64,000 nucleotides of DNA from the NCBI GenBank assembly GCA_021838715.1, contig JAKCCX010000002.1, positions 29,654-93,653 of the forward strand. Direction: 5' to 3'. Of the stretch, positions 31,991 to 40,935 are shown one piece after another (position 1 is the first letter of the stretch; every line of letters starts with the position of its first letter). Both the position numbers and the translations under genes were made by a program. The notes below the pieces were generated by a model. That model was not told the DNA's origin and did no database searches. It saw nothing but the letters and a program-made list of their open reading frames with translations. The stretch comes from Pseudomonadota bacterium. GTDB lineage: Bacteria; Pseudomonadota; Gammaproteobacteria; Burkholderiales; Burkholderiaceae_F.

Positions 31991-33904
31991 TTGAACAACA
32001 ACACCTTCGCGAAAGCCGCCGTATGGCTCGTGATCGCGGTCGTCCTTTTCACGGTGTTTCAGAAACTGGAGCATGGGGTGGGCGGGAACGTCCAGGAGAT
32101 CCCCTATTCGCAGTTCGTCGCCGATGTGCATGCCGGGCGCGTGAAGAGCGCGCGGATCGAGGAAACATCGCCCGGGATGACCGACATCATCGCGCAGACC
32201 ACCGACGGCTCGCAGATCCGCACGACCGGTACCCTGTGGGACCGCGGGATCTTCAAGGATCTGCTCGATGCCAACGTGCGTTTCGATTTCGAGCAGCATG
32301 AGCCGCAGTCGCCGTTGTTGAGCTTCTTCTACGCCTTCGGCCCGGTGATCCTGCTGATCGGCGTCTGGGTCTTCTTCATGCGGCAGATGCAGGGCGGCGG
32401 GCGCGGCGGCGCGTTCTCGTTCGGCAAATCGCGGGCGCGCATGCTCGACGAGTCCAACAACACGGTCACGTTCGCCGATGTCGCGGGCTGCGACGAGGCG
32501 AAGGAAGAGGTGCAGGAACTGGTCGAGTTTCTGCGCGATCCGTCGAAATTCCAGAAGCTGGGGGGGCGCATTCCGCGCGGCGTACTGATGGTGGGTTCGC
32601 CCGGCACCGGCAAGACCCTCCTCGCCAAGGCGATCGCCGGCGAGGCCAAGGTCCCGTTCTTCTCGATCTCGGGTTCGGATTTCGTCGAGATGTTCGTCGG
32701 CGTCGGCGCCGCGCGCGTCCGCGACATGTTCGAGACGGCCAAGAAGCACGCGCCGTGCATCATTTTCATCGATGAAATCGACGCGGTGGGCCGCCAGCGC
32801 GGTGCCGGCCTGGGTGGCGGCAACGACGAGCGCGAGCAGACCCTGAACCAGATGCTGGTCGAAATGGACGGCTTCGAAACCGGCCAGGGAATCATCGTCA
32901 TCGCCGCGACCAACCGCCCGGATGTCCTCGATCCGGCGCTGCTCCGCCCCGGTCGCTTCGACCGGCAGGTGGTGGTGCCGCTGCCCGACATCCGCGGGCG
33001 CGAGCAGATCCTTGCCGTGCACATGCGCAAGGTGCCGATCGGGTCGGACGTGCAGGCGGATGTCCTTGCGCGCGGGACCCCGGGGTTCTCGGGCGCCGAT
33101 CTCGCCAACCTCGTCAACGAGTCGGCCCTCTTCGCCGCGCGGCGCAATGCGCGCGTGGTGGAGATGGAGGATTTCGAGAAGGCGAAGGACAAGATCATGA
33201 TGGGCGCGGAGCGCAAGTCCATGGTCATGACCGAGGACGAGCGCCGCAACACGGCGTATCACGAGTCCGGCCATGCCGTGGTGGCGCGCCTGCTGCCGAA
33301 GACCGATCCGGTCCACAAGGTCACGATCATTCCCCGCGGCCGTGCGCTGGGGGTGACGATGCAATTGCCCGAGCAGGACCGCTACGCCTACGATCGCGAC
33401 TACCTGCTGGCGCGGATCGCGGTGCTCTTCGGCGGGCGCGTCGCCGAGGAGGTGTTCATGAAGCAGATGACCACCGGGGCGAGCAACGACTTCGAGCGGG
33501 CGACGCAGATGGCGCGCGACATGGTCACGCGCTACGGCATGAGCGACATCCTCGGGCCGATGATCTACGCTGAGAATGAAGGCGAGGTGTTCCTCGGCCG
33601 TTCGATCACCCGCACCGTCACGATGTCCGAAGACACCATGCGCAAGGTCGACGGCGAGATCCGGCGCATCATCGACGACCAGTACGGTCTGGCGCGCCAT
33701 CTGCTCGAGACGCATCGCGACAAGGTGGAAGCGATGGCCAAGGCCCTGCTGGAGTGGGAGACCATCGACTCCGAGCAGATCGCCGACATCATGGAAGGCC
33801 GCCCGCCGCGGCCGCCGAAGACGTCGACGCCCGCCGCCAGCAGCGGCAGTTCCAGCACGCCGCCGAGCGGCGGCGTTCCCGAAGCCACGACGCAGCCAGC
33901 CTGA
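31991..33904 (+). CDS. ftsH: ATP-dependent zinc metalloprotease FtsH
   Basis: FtsH is a membrane-anchored AAA+ hexamer that degrades misfolded membrane proteins and regulators such as LpxC and sigma-32. Translation starts at TTG 31991 with AGGAG about 7 nt upstream; the product begins [23 protein letters not shown] (first membrane helix), as in relatives. Over 637 residues it shows a periplasmic domain, a second helix (near 105-125), Walker A GSPGTGKT (202-209), [13 protein letters not shown], the second region of homology, and the zinc site HESGH (424-428). Its Pro/Ser-rich C-tail is typical. Confidence 0.98.
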   Translation: MNNNTFAKAAVWLVIAVVLFTVFQKLEHGVGGNVQEIPYSQFVADVHAGRVKSARIEETSPGMTDIIAQTTDGSQIRTTGTLWDRGIFKDLLDANVRFDFEQHEPQSPLLSFFYAFGPVILLIGVWVFFMRQMQGGGRGGAFSFGKSRARMLDESNNTVTFADVAGCDEAKEEVQELVEFLRDPSKFQKLGGRIPRGVLMVGSPGTGKTLLAKAIAGEAKVPFFSISGSDFVEMFVGVGAARVRDMFETAKKHAPCIIFIDEIDAVGRQRGAGLGGGNDEREQTLNQMLVEMDGFETGQGIIVIAATNRPDVLDPALLRPGRFDRQVVVPLPDIRGREQILAVHMRKVPIGSDVQADVLARGTPGFSGADLANLVNESALFAARRNARVVEMEDFEKAKDKIMMGAERKSMVMTEDERRNTAYHESGHAVVARLLPKTDPVHKVTIIPRGRALGVTMQLPEQDRYAYDRDYLLARIAVLFGGRVAEEVFMKQMTTGASNDFERATQMARDMVTRYGMSDILGPMIYAENEGEVFLGRSITRTVTMSEDTMRKVDGEIRRIIDDQYGLARHLLETHRDKVEAMAKALLEWETIDSEQIADIMEGRPPRPPKTSTPAASSGSSSTPPSGGVPEATTQPA

Positions 33905-33909
33905 AAATT

Positions 33910-33931
33910 CCCCCTCCCGGGCGGGAGGGGG
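33910..33931. repeat. GC hairpin between ftsH and folP (CCCTC-type, copy 3)
   Basis: CCCCCTCCCG (33910-33919) and CGGGAGGGGG (33922-33931) are perfectly complementary, 5 nt after ftsH and 14 nt before the folP start. Its right arm GGGAGGGGG is also the only candidate ribosome site for folP, so folding could restrain folP translation. Confidence 0.75.
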
Positions 33932-33945
33932 TCTGTGCCGTCCCG

Positions 33946-34815
33946 GTGAAACCGCATTCCGCCCCCCCGCTGCCCTGGCACTGCGGGGCGCATCTCCTTT
34001 CCCTCGAACGCCCATGCATCATGGGCGTTCTCAATGTCACCCCCGATTCCTTTTCGGATGGCGGCCGCTATGCCGCGGTCGAGGCGGCGGTTGGCCATGC
34101 ACGGCGCCTGATCGACGAGGGCGCCGACATCCTGGATGTTGGCGGCGAGTCGACCCGGCCCGGTGCGGCGCTCGTTCCGCCCGAGATCGAGTTGGCGCGC
34201 GTGCTGCCCGTGCTGGAGGCGCTACGGGGCGTGCCGGTGCCGATTTCGGTCGACACCAGCCGCCCGGGAGTGATCGCCGCGGCACTGCGTGCGGGCGCGT
34301 CGATCATCAATGACGTGCGATCGCTGTCGGTGCCCGGTGCCCTGGATGTCGTGCGCGAAGCCGACTGCGGTGTGGTGCTGATGCACATGCAAGGGGCTCC
34401 GGCGACCATGCAGACGCGGCCCGATTACCACGACGTGGTGCGCGAGGTGGCGGGATGGCTCGCGCAGCGCCGCGATGCCGTGTGCGCGGCGGGCGTGGCG
34501 CGAGAGCGCATCGCGCTCGATCCCGGTTTCGGATTCGGAAAGTCGCATCGCCACAACTGCGCGCTGCTGGCCGGGCTGGCCGCGCTGCAGGATCTGGGCC
34601 ATCCGCTGCTGGCGGGCCTGTCGCGCAAATCGACTCTCGGGGAGATCACCGGGCGTCCGGTGGGCGAACGGCTTGCCGCATCGATTGCGGCGGCCCTGAT
34701 CGCAGTCCAGAATGGCGCCCGCATCGTGCGCGTGCACGACGTGGCGGCGACGCGCGACGCGCTCGCGGTGTGGGAGGCGGTGTCGTTGGAATTCGGTGAG
34801 GAGGAGAAAACGTAG
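33946..34815 (+). CDS. folP: dihydropteroate synthase
   Basis: FolP joins pterin pyrophosphate and p-aminobenzoate in folate synthesis and is the sulfonamide target. The 289-residue TIM-barrel protein contains [38 protein letters not shown] and the [11 protein letters not shown] segment. GTG 33946 is chosen because it gives the usual 25-residue lead before [12 protein letters not shown]; the upstream frame runs antiparallel to nothing recognisable. Its TAG overlaps the glmM GTG by one base, so the pair is coupled. Confidence 0.95.
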   Translation: MKPHSAPPLPWHCGAHLLSLERPCIMGVLNVTPDSFSDGGRYAAVEAAVGHARRLIDEGADILDVGGESTRPGAALVPPEIELARVLPVLEALRGVPVPISVDTSRPGVIAAALRAGASIINDVRSLSVPGALDVVREADCGVVLMHMQGAPATMQTRPDYHDVVREVAGWLAQRRDAVCAAGVARERIALDPGFGFGKSHRHNCALLAGLAALQDLGHPLLAGLSRKSTLGEITGRPVGERLAASIAAALIAVQNGARIVRVHDVAATRDALAVWEAVSLEFGEEEKT

Positions 34816-36149
34816 TGAAACGCAAATACTTCGGAACCGACGGCGTTCGAGGCACCGTCGGCCAGGAACCGATCACGCCGGATTTCGTGTTGCGGCTCGG
34901 ACACGTCGCCGGCCGGGTGCTCGCGCATCAGAATGCCGTCGGGCGGCCGGCCGTCTTGATCGGCAAGGACACGCGGGTTTCCGGCTACATGCTCGAAGCG
35001 GCGTTGGAGGCCGGCTTTTCCAGTGCCGGCGTCGACGTCGTGCTCTGCGGTCCGCTGCCTACCCCGGCGGTGGCCTACCTGACCCGCGCGCTGCGCCTCA
35101 ACGCCGGCGTCGTCATCAGCGCCTCGCACAACCCGTATCCCGACAACGGCATCAAGTTCTTCTCGGGCGGTGGCCGCAAGCTCCCCGACGAAACCGAGTT
35201 GGCGATCGAGCGCGGGCTCGCCGAGCCCATGATCTGTGCTCCGTCGCCGCAGTTGGGCAAGGCGCGGCGCCTGGATGATGCCGCCGGGCGGTACATCGAG
35301 TTCTGCAAAGGGACGTTCCCCGCCGAGATCGATCTCAAGGGATTGCGCCTGCTCGTCGACTGCGCAAACGGCGCCGCCTATCACGTTGCGCCGGCGGTGT
35401 TCCACGAACTGGGGGCCGATGTCGTCACCGTCGGGGTGTCGCCGAACGGATTCAACATCAACGACGGCGTCGGCGCGGTCCATACCGAAGGCTTGAGCGC
35501 GTTGGTGCGCGAGCACGGCGCGGATTTCGGGATTGCGCTCGACGGCGATGCCGACCGGGTCGTGATGACCGACCGCGACGGGCGCTTGTACAACGGTGAC
35601 GAACTGCTGTATGTGATCGCCTGCGACCGCATGCGCAAGGGCCCGATCGGCGGCGTCGTCGGCACGCTGATGACGAACTACGCCGTCGAACGGCGTTTTG
35701 CGGAAATGGGGGTTCCGTTTCAGCGCGCCAATGTCGGGGACCGCTATGTCCTGGATCTGCTCGAGCGCAACGGCTGGCTCTACGGCGGCGAAGGCTCGGG
35801 GCATCTCCTCTGCCTCGACCGCCACACGACGGGCGACGGTATCGTCAGCGCCTTGCAGGTCCTGGCCGCGGTACGCCGGTCCGGCCGGACGCTCGCCGAG
35901 TTGACCGCGGACCTGCCGATGCTTGCGCAGGTCATGATCAACGTCCGGGTCGCGCCCGGGTTCGCGTGGAAAGAGCATGGGGCGCTGGCACGGGAGCTCG
36001 GCGAGGTCGAGCACGAGATCGCGGGCCGGGGGCGCATCCTGATCCGGCCCTCGGGAACCGAACCGGTATTGCGGATCATGGTCGAGGCGGCGGACGCGGG
36101 CGTGGCGAAGGGCTATTGCGACCGCTTGGCCGCGACGCTCGCGCCATAA
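34815..36149 (+). CDS. glmM: phosphoglucosamine mutase
   Basis: GlmM interconverts glucosamine-6- and -1-phosphate for UDP-GlcNAc, feeding murein and LPS. The 444-residue product begins [16 protein letters not shown], has the phosphoserine loop [16 protein letters not shown] (active Ser104), the metal-binding DGDADRVVM and the C-terminal [14 protein letters not shown] phosphate loop. GTG start shares one base with the folP stop (TAGTG). ftsH-folP-glmM is the standard order. Confidence 0.97.
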   Translation: MKRKYFGTDGVRGTVGQEPITPDFVLRLGHVAGRVLAHQNAVGRPAVLIGKDTRVSGYMLEAALEAGFSSAGVDVVLCGPLPTPAVAYLTRALRLNAGVVISASHNPYPDNGIKFFSGGGRKLPDETELAIERGLAEPMICAPSPQLGKARRLDDAAGRYIEFCKGTFPAEIDLKGLRLLVDCANGAAYHVAPAVFHELGADVVTVGVSPNGFNINDGVGAVHTEGLSALVREHGADFGIALDGDADRVVMTDRDGRLYNGDELLYVIACDRMRKGPIGGVVGTLMTNYAVERRFAEMGVPFQRANVGDRYVLDLLERNGWLYGGEGSGHLLCLDRHTTGDGIVSALQVLAAVRRSGRTLAELTADLPMLAQVMINVRVAPGFAWKEHGALARELGEVEHEIAGRGRILIRPSGTEPVLRIMVEAADAGVAKGYCDRLAATLAP

Positions 36150-36159
36150 ATAATGTGTC

Positions 36160-36188
36160 ATGTCACAATCCTGTGGTAATTCGGTCAT
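36160..36188 (+). promoter_or_regulatory. candidate Pho box (PhoB-binding site) upstream of pstB
   Basis: Three 7-mers sit at exact 11-nt steps: ATGTCAC (36160-36166), CTGTGGT (36171-36177) and CGGTCAT (36182-36188), separated by AATC and AATT. The PhoB consensus is CTGTCAT repeats with 4-nt AT-rich spacers. It lies in the 54-nt glmM-pstB gap, and phoB itself is encoded two genes downstream, implying autoregulation. Confidence 0.65.
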
Positions 36189-36203
36189 AGACTGGTGTTG
36201 CCC

Positions 36204-37112
36204 ATGGAGTACAGCAACTTGAAGAACCCAATCGATGCGGACGGCCCGGACGTGCGATACGCCGCCGGGGGCGCGCGCGGTGACGCCGCCGCCGACTCGG
36301 CCGCCGCCGCCCCGCAATCCCGGGCGGCGGCTGCGGCCGGGCCGGCGGCCGGCGACGTCAAGGTGGAGGTTGCGGGCCTGAATTTCTATTACGGTTCGGT
36401 TCGTGCGCTCAAGGACATCTCCCTGACCGTCTACCGCAACCGGGTGACCGCGCTGATCGGCCCGTCCGGCTGCGGCAAATCGACGTTCCTGCGCTGTTTC
36501 AATCGCATCCACGACCTCTATCCAGGCAACCGCTACGACGGCGCGATCCGCCTGCAGCCGGAAAACATCAACATCCTGTCGCGCGACGTCGATCCGATCG
36601 ATGTGCGGATGCGCATCGGCATGGTGTTCCAGAAGCCCAGTCCGTTTCCCACCACGATCTTCGAGAACGTCGCGTACGGCCCGCGCCTGCAGGGCGTGCC
36701 GTCGCGCGCGGCCTTGGAGGAGAAGGTCGAGAGCGCCTTGCGCGGCGCCGCCCTGTGGGACGAGGTCAAGGACCGCCTCCATGGTTCGGCGACCAATCTT
36801 TCGGGCGGGCAGCAGCAGCGGCTGTGCATCGCGCGCGCGCTGGCGACGGACCCCGAACTGCTGCTGTTCGACGAACCCACCTCGGCGCTCGACCCGATCG
36901 CCACCGCATCGATCGAGGAACTCATTTCGACGCTCAAGGAGCGGGTCTCGATCCTGATCGTCACGCACAACATGCAGCAGGCCGCGCGCTGCTCCGATTA
37001 CACGGCATTCCTGTACATGGGCGAGCTTATCGAGTTCGGCGGGACGGACCAGATCTTCATCCGGCCGGCACGCAAGCAGACCGAGGACTACATCACCGGG
37101 CGGTTCGGATAG
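36204..37112 (+). CDS. pstB: phosphate ABC transporter ATP-binding protein
   Basis: PstB powers the PstSCAB high-affinity phosphate importer and takes part in Pho signalling. It has Walker [14 protein letters not shown] (near residue 87), an [15 protein letters not shown] signature, and Walker [14 protein letters not shown]. With ATG 36204 it has 302 residues, about 45 more than E. coli, because of an Ala-rich N-terminal extension (near 15-50); GTG 36195 or an internal start are alternatives. The usual partners pstS, pstC and pstA are not upstream, and glmM is only 54 nt away. phoU follows after 13 nt. Confidence 0.93.
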   Translation: MEYSNLKNPIDADGPDVRYAAGGARGDAAADSAAAAPQSRAAAAAGPAAGDVKVEVAGLNFYYGSVRALKDISLTVYRNRVTALIGPSGCGKSTFLRCFNRIHDLYPGNRYDGAIRLQPENINILSRDVDPIDVRMRIGMVFQKPSPFPTTIFENVAYGPRLQGVPSRAALEEKVESALRGAALWDEVKDRLHGSATNLSGGQQQRLCIARALATDPELLLFDEPTSALDPIATASIEELISTLKERVSILIVTHNMQQAARCSDYTAFLYMGELIEFGGTDQIFIRPARKQTEDYITGRFG

Positions 37113-37125
37113 AAGGAACGACATC

Positions 37126-37842
37126 GTGGGCACCAGCGAACATCTCTCCAAACAGTACGACCAGGAACTCGAAGGCCTGCGCGCGCGCATCCTGCAGATG
37201 GGCGGCCTGGTCGAGTCGCAGCTGCAGCTCGCCATCGATGCGTACGAGCATCCCGATTCGCGGGCGGGCGACGACGTGATGGCGGTCGAGCAGCGCGTCA
37301 ACGAGGAGGAAGTGGATCTCGATCGCGTGGTCGTCAACCTGATCGTGCGCCGTCAGCCCACGGCGGGTGACCTGCGCCTCATCATCGGCGTGGCGCGCAT
37401 CGTCACCGATCTCGAGCGCATCGGCGACGAGGCGACCAAGGTCGCCCGCGCCGCGAAGTGGCTGATCGACAATCAGCGCAGCGTCCGCACGCCGCGCCTG
37501 CGCGACATCCACCAGTCCGCGGTGGCGGCGGCGGGCATGCTGCGCGGCGTGCTCAACGCATTCGCGCATCTCGACGCGGCGGCCGCAGCGGCCATCATCG
37601 AGGAGGATCGCGGCGTCGACCAGCAGTTCCAGTCGATCATGCGACAGCTGATCACGTTCATGATGGAAGATCCGCGGACGATTTCCGCGGCGCTCGATGC
37701 CGTGTGGGTCGCCAAGGCGATCGAACGGATCGGCGACCATGCCAAGAACATCGCCGAGCACGTGATCTTCGTCGTGCAGGGCGCCGACGTGCGGCATGCC
37801 ACGCCCGAGCAGATCGCGCGCGCAGTTTCCCCCCAGGAGTGA
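37126..37842 (+). CDS. phoU: phosphate-transport regulatory protein PhoU
   Basis: PhoU connects Pst transporter state to PhoR, keeping the Pho regulon off in phosphate excess. The 238-residue protein consists of two PhoU three-helix repeats with the conserved RIGDEATKVAR and RIGDHAKNIAEHVIFVV metal-binding motifs (E/D clusters). GTG 37126 preceded by AGAAGGAACG. Between pstB and phoB in one transcript. Confidence 0.96.
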   Translation: MGTSEHLSKQYDQELEGLRARILQMGGLVESQLQLAIDAYEHPDSRAGDDVMAVEQRVNEEEVDLDRVVVNLIVRRQPTAGDLRLIIGVARIVTDLERIGDEATKVARAAKWLIDNQRSVRTPRLRDIHQSAVAAAGMLRGVLNAFAHLDAAAAAAIIEEDRGVDQQFQSIMRQLITFMMEDPRTISAALDAVWVAKAIERIGDHAKNIAEHVIFVVQGADVRHATPEQIARAVSPQE

Positions 37843-37847
37843 GTGTC

Positions 37848-38546
37848 ATGGCCAATGCATCGATCCTTGTCGTGGAAGACGAACCGGCGATCCAGGAACT
37901 CGTCGCGTTTTCCTGCGGCAACAGCGGCTACCGCGTACGCAAGGCCGATTCGGTCGGTGCCGCGGAGAGCGCGATCCGCGGCGAGCTTCCGGATCTCGTG
38001 ATCCTGGACTGGATGCTGCCCGATCGCGCCGGGATCGATTTCCTCCGCGACCTGCGCAAATCCGAGCGCACGCGTTCGGTGCCGGTGATCATGCTCACCG
38101 CCAAGGGCTCGGAGGGCGACCGCATCGCCGGCCTCGACGGGGGTGCCGACGACTATGTCGTCAAGCCGTTTTCCCCCCGCGAGCTGGTGTCGCGCGTGCG
38201 TGCGGTGTTTCGCCGCCGATCCCCCGAAAAGAGCGGCGAGTCGGTCGTCTACGGGCCGCTGCGGATCGATCCGCAGCGCCACGAGGTGCAGATCGACGGC
38301 CGCGAGGTGAAGATGGGACTGGCCGAGTTCAAGCTGCTGGTCTTCCTTGCCGGCCATCCGGAGCGCGTGTTTTCCCGCAGCCAGTTGCTCGACAACGTCT
38401 GGGGCGATCATGTGTTCATCGAGGAGCGGACGGTGGATGTCCATGTGCTCCGCCTGCGCAAGGCGCTGACGGTGGCCAATGCCCAGAACATGGTGCAGAC
38501 CGTGCGCGGCCTCGGATATCGCCTGTCGGTGAAACTCGATTCCTGA
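37848..38546 (+). CDS. phoB: phosphate regulon response regulator PhoB
   Basis: PhoB is an OmpR-type regulator that binds Pho boxes after phosphorylation by PhoR. The 232-residue product has a receiver domain (E10/D11, phospho-acceptor Asp54 in LDWMLPD, LTAKGSEGD, VKPFSPREL). A winged-helix output domain follows, with LDNVWGDHVFIEERTVDVHVLRLRKAL near 180-210. The ATG lies 5 nt after phoU. The candidate Pho box at 36160 is a probable target. Confidence 0.96.
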   Translation: MANASILVVEDEPAIQELVAFSCGNSGYRVRKADSVGAAESAIRGELPDLVILDWMLPDRAGIDFLRDLRKSERTRSVPVIMLTAKGSEGDRIAGLDGGADDYVVKPFSPRELVSRVRAVFRRRSPEKSGESVVYGPLRIDPQRHEVQIDGREVKMGLAEFKLLVFLAGHPERVFSRSQLLDNVWGDHVFIEERTVDVHVLRLRKALTVANAQNMVQTVRGLGYRLSVKLDS

Positions 38547-38571
38547 GCGGCTCCGGCTTCGTTTTCCGACT

Positions 38572-39930
38572 GTGCCCGATCTGGCCCTTCGCCCCTGGCG
38601 CATCGTCCTGCCGGCCATCGCCGGCCTGTGCGCGCTGGCGCTCGTCTGCGTGCTCCTGGCGCGCGTCTTCGGCGCCGAGGTTGCCCTCGCGGTCGCGGCG
38701 GGCGTGCTCATCGCACTCTACGCGGTGCAGTTGTACTACCTGGGTGCCCTGGGCAGCTGGCTGGGGCGCCCCGCGCTGGACGGAATTCCCGGCGGCTTCG
38801 GCGTCTGGGCCGACGTGTTCGCCCGGCTGCACCGATGGCACCGCGACAGCGAGATCGGCCGCCGCCGCCTCATCGACAACGAAGAGCGGTTCCGGCGCAC
38901 GATCAGCGCACTTCCGGACGGCCTCATTCTGGTCGATGTCTCGATGCAGATCGAGTGGTGCAATCCGGTGGCGGAAAAGCATCTCGGGATTTCGCTCAAA
39001 TCCGACTATGGCCTGCGCCTCACCAACCTCGTGCGCGATCCGCAACTGGTCGCGTACGTCACCGGCGGCAACTATTCGCGTGAACTCGTGTTTCGTCCGA
39101 TGGCAAGGCCCTCGGCGGTGCTGTCGCTGGACGTGATCGAGTTCGAGCCGGCGCGGTCGATCATCATCACCCGCGACGTCACCCAGAGCGAACGCGTCGA
39201 CGCGATGCGCCGGGACTTCGTCGCCAACGTGTCGCACGAACTGCGGACGCCGCTGACGGTCATCAAGGGCTTCCTCGAATCGTTCGCCGATTCCGATGTC
39301 GATCTCGGCCCGGTGCGACGCAACCATCTGCAGCTCATGATGGAGCAGGCCGACCGCATGCACCGTCTGATCGAGGACCTGCTGATGCTGTCCCGCCTGG
39401 AATCGGAAGCCTCGGTCCAGGCCGAGGACGTCGACGTCGGACAGCTCGTCCGGGAGGTGGCCGACGAGGCGCGGACGCTTTCCGCCGGGCGCCATCGCAT
39501 CGTCGTCGACGTCGAGACGCCGTGGCACGTGCGCGGCAGCCGCGACGAACTGCGCAGCGCATTCGGCAATCTCGCGATCAACGCCGTCCGCTATACGCCC
39601 GATGGCGGCACGGTGCGCCTGCGCTGGGCGGCCGCGGCCGGCGGTGCGGTGTTCGAGGTCGCCGACAGCGGAATCGGCATCGCCCCCGAGCACATTCCGC
39701 GCCTGACCGAACGGTTCTACCGCGTCGAAAAGGGCCGCTCGCGCGGCACCGGCGGCACCGGGCTCGGTCTGGCGATCGTCAAGCACGTCGTGCTGCGTCA
39801 CGACGGACGCCTGGAAATCGAATCGCAGGTCGATCGCGGCAGCCGGTTCACCGCCTGGCTGCCGGCTGCGCGCATCCTGCCGGTCGCGGGCGGCGCGGTG
39901 GAGGAAGCCAGGAGCGAGTCCGCAGGGTGA
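38572..39930 (+). CDS. phoR: phosphate regulon sensor kinase PhoR
   Basis: PhoR phosphorylates PhoB under phosphate limitation. The 452-residue protein has two N-terminal transmembrane helices (about 8-50) with almost no periplasmic loop, as expected since it senses through Pst/PhoU. A PAS domain follows (about 100-200), then VSHELRTPLTVIKGF with phospho-acceptor His222, the N-box NLAINAVRYTPDGG and G-boxes DSGIGIAPEHIPRLTERFYR and GGTGLGLAIVKHV. GTG start 25 nt after phoB. Confidence 0.95.
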   Translation: MPDLALRPWRIVLPAIAGLCALALVCVLLARVFGAEVALAVAAGVLIALYAVQLYYLGALGSWLGRPALDGIPGGFGVWADVFARLHRWHRDSEIGRRRLIDNEERFRRTISALPDGLILVDVSMQIEWCNPVAEKHLGISLKSDYGLRLTNLVRDPQLVAYVTGGNYSRELVFRPMARPSAVLSLDVIEFEPARSIIITRDVTQSERVDAMRRDFVANVSHELRTPLTVIKGFLESFADSDVDLGPVRRNHLQLMMEQADRMHRLIEDLLMLSRLESEASVQAEDVDVGQLVREVADEARTLSAGRHRIVVDVETPWHVRGSRDELRSAFGNLAINAVRYTPDGGTVRLRWAAAAGGAVFEVADSGIGIAPEHIPRLTERFYRVEKGRSRGTGGTGLGLAIVKHVVLRHDGRLEIESQVDRGSRFTAWLPAARILPVAGGAVEEARSESAG

Positions 39931-39973
39931 GACCGTGCCGAACGGCGCAAAACACGGTATCATGTCGCGCTTT

Positions 39974-40050
<77 letters not shown>

Positions 40051-40082
40051 GTAGTTTCGCGACCCCCCGGGCCCGTTCGTTC

Positions 40083-40159
<77 letters not shown>

Positions 40160-40176
40160 GGTTCCCGGCCGTTTGC

Positions 40177-40253
40177 GGTGGCTGTAGCTCAGTTGGTAGA
40201 GTCCCGGATTGTGATTCCGGTTGTCGTGGGTTCGAGTCCCATCAGCCACCCCA
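40177..40253 (+). tRNA. tRNA-His(GTG)
   Basis: Acceptor GTGGCTG/CAGCCAC with the additional G-1 at 40177 opposite C73, as required for histidine identity. Anticodon stem CCGGA/TCCGG with loop TTGTGAT (anticodon GTG), T arm GTGGG-TTCGAGT-CCCAT, encoded CCA. It is the last core gene before the accessory block, so its 3' end is a possible integration site. Confidence 0.96.
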
Positions 40254-40406
40254 CTCAATATCCTCGTAAGTCGCTGAATCTCCTCGGGAAACATCTCGAG
40301 TCCCGCTCACTCCGTCTCACTCGGTTTCACCCCGTTTTCGCCTGCTTTTCCGTTTTCAGGGTGCCCGCTTTCGGCGAGCCCGGCGAGGAAAAATGCTGCA
40401 GGAACG

Positions 40407-40836
40407 ATGCTCCGGTGTTCTTTCCGAAGTCCTGAAGGCGGCACCCGACCCCCGCGTTTTGGCGTGGTTGAAAGGCCAGTCGTTGTCGTCGTTGTTCACG
40501 ACGACGGTAACGAGGGGCGAAGTCCTGTATGGGATTCGATTGCTATCCGACGGCACGCGTCGTCCGGGTTTGTGGGACGCGGCCCTGGCGATTTTCAATG
40601 AAGACTTCGACGGACGCGTTTTGAGTTTTGATGCCGACGCGGCGGCTGCCTTTGCGGAAATCGGCGCTGCGCGGCGGGCAGCCGGGAAGCCGATCCGCCA
40701 ATTCGATGCAATGATCGGCGGCATGGCCCGTTCCCGCGGGGCGAGCATTGCGACCCGCAACATGCGCGATTTCGATGACTGCGGAATTGGAGTTGTCGAT
40801 CCTTGGGCGGTGTGGGGTGGGCTCGGGCTGGGCTGA
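40407..40836 (+). pseudogene. decayed PIN-domain (VapC/FitB-like) toxin
   Basis: From GTTCTTTCC (40418) onward the frame reads VLSEVLKAAPDPRVLAWL and continues through the PIN features: Glu in TRGEVLYGIRLL, Asp in RQFDAMIGGMA and the C-terminal Asp in ATRNMRDFDDCGI. The N-terminus LLDTxV with the first catalytic Asp is absent. An ATG at 40407 with AGGAA upstream is out of frame by exactly the amount an 8-nt deletion would cause. The frame can also be entered from ATG 40393, giving MLQERCSG in place of the active-site strand. No antitoxin gene is seen in the 139 nt upstream. An inactive remnant is the best reading. Confidence 0.75.
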
Positions 40837-40935
40837 CACGGCTACGCCGCACGCCGGTCATCACCCGGGAACGGTCTCCGCAATCAGCGCATCAGCCGGG
40901 ATGCCCAGGCGCTGGATCTCCTGCCCCGCGCTACG

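Noticed and set aside
40178..40435. Short plus-strand frame beginning inside tRNA-His
   Set aside because: Its first third is the tRNA itself (MAVAQLVESR is the usual tRNA artefact) and it has no ribosome site.
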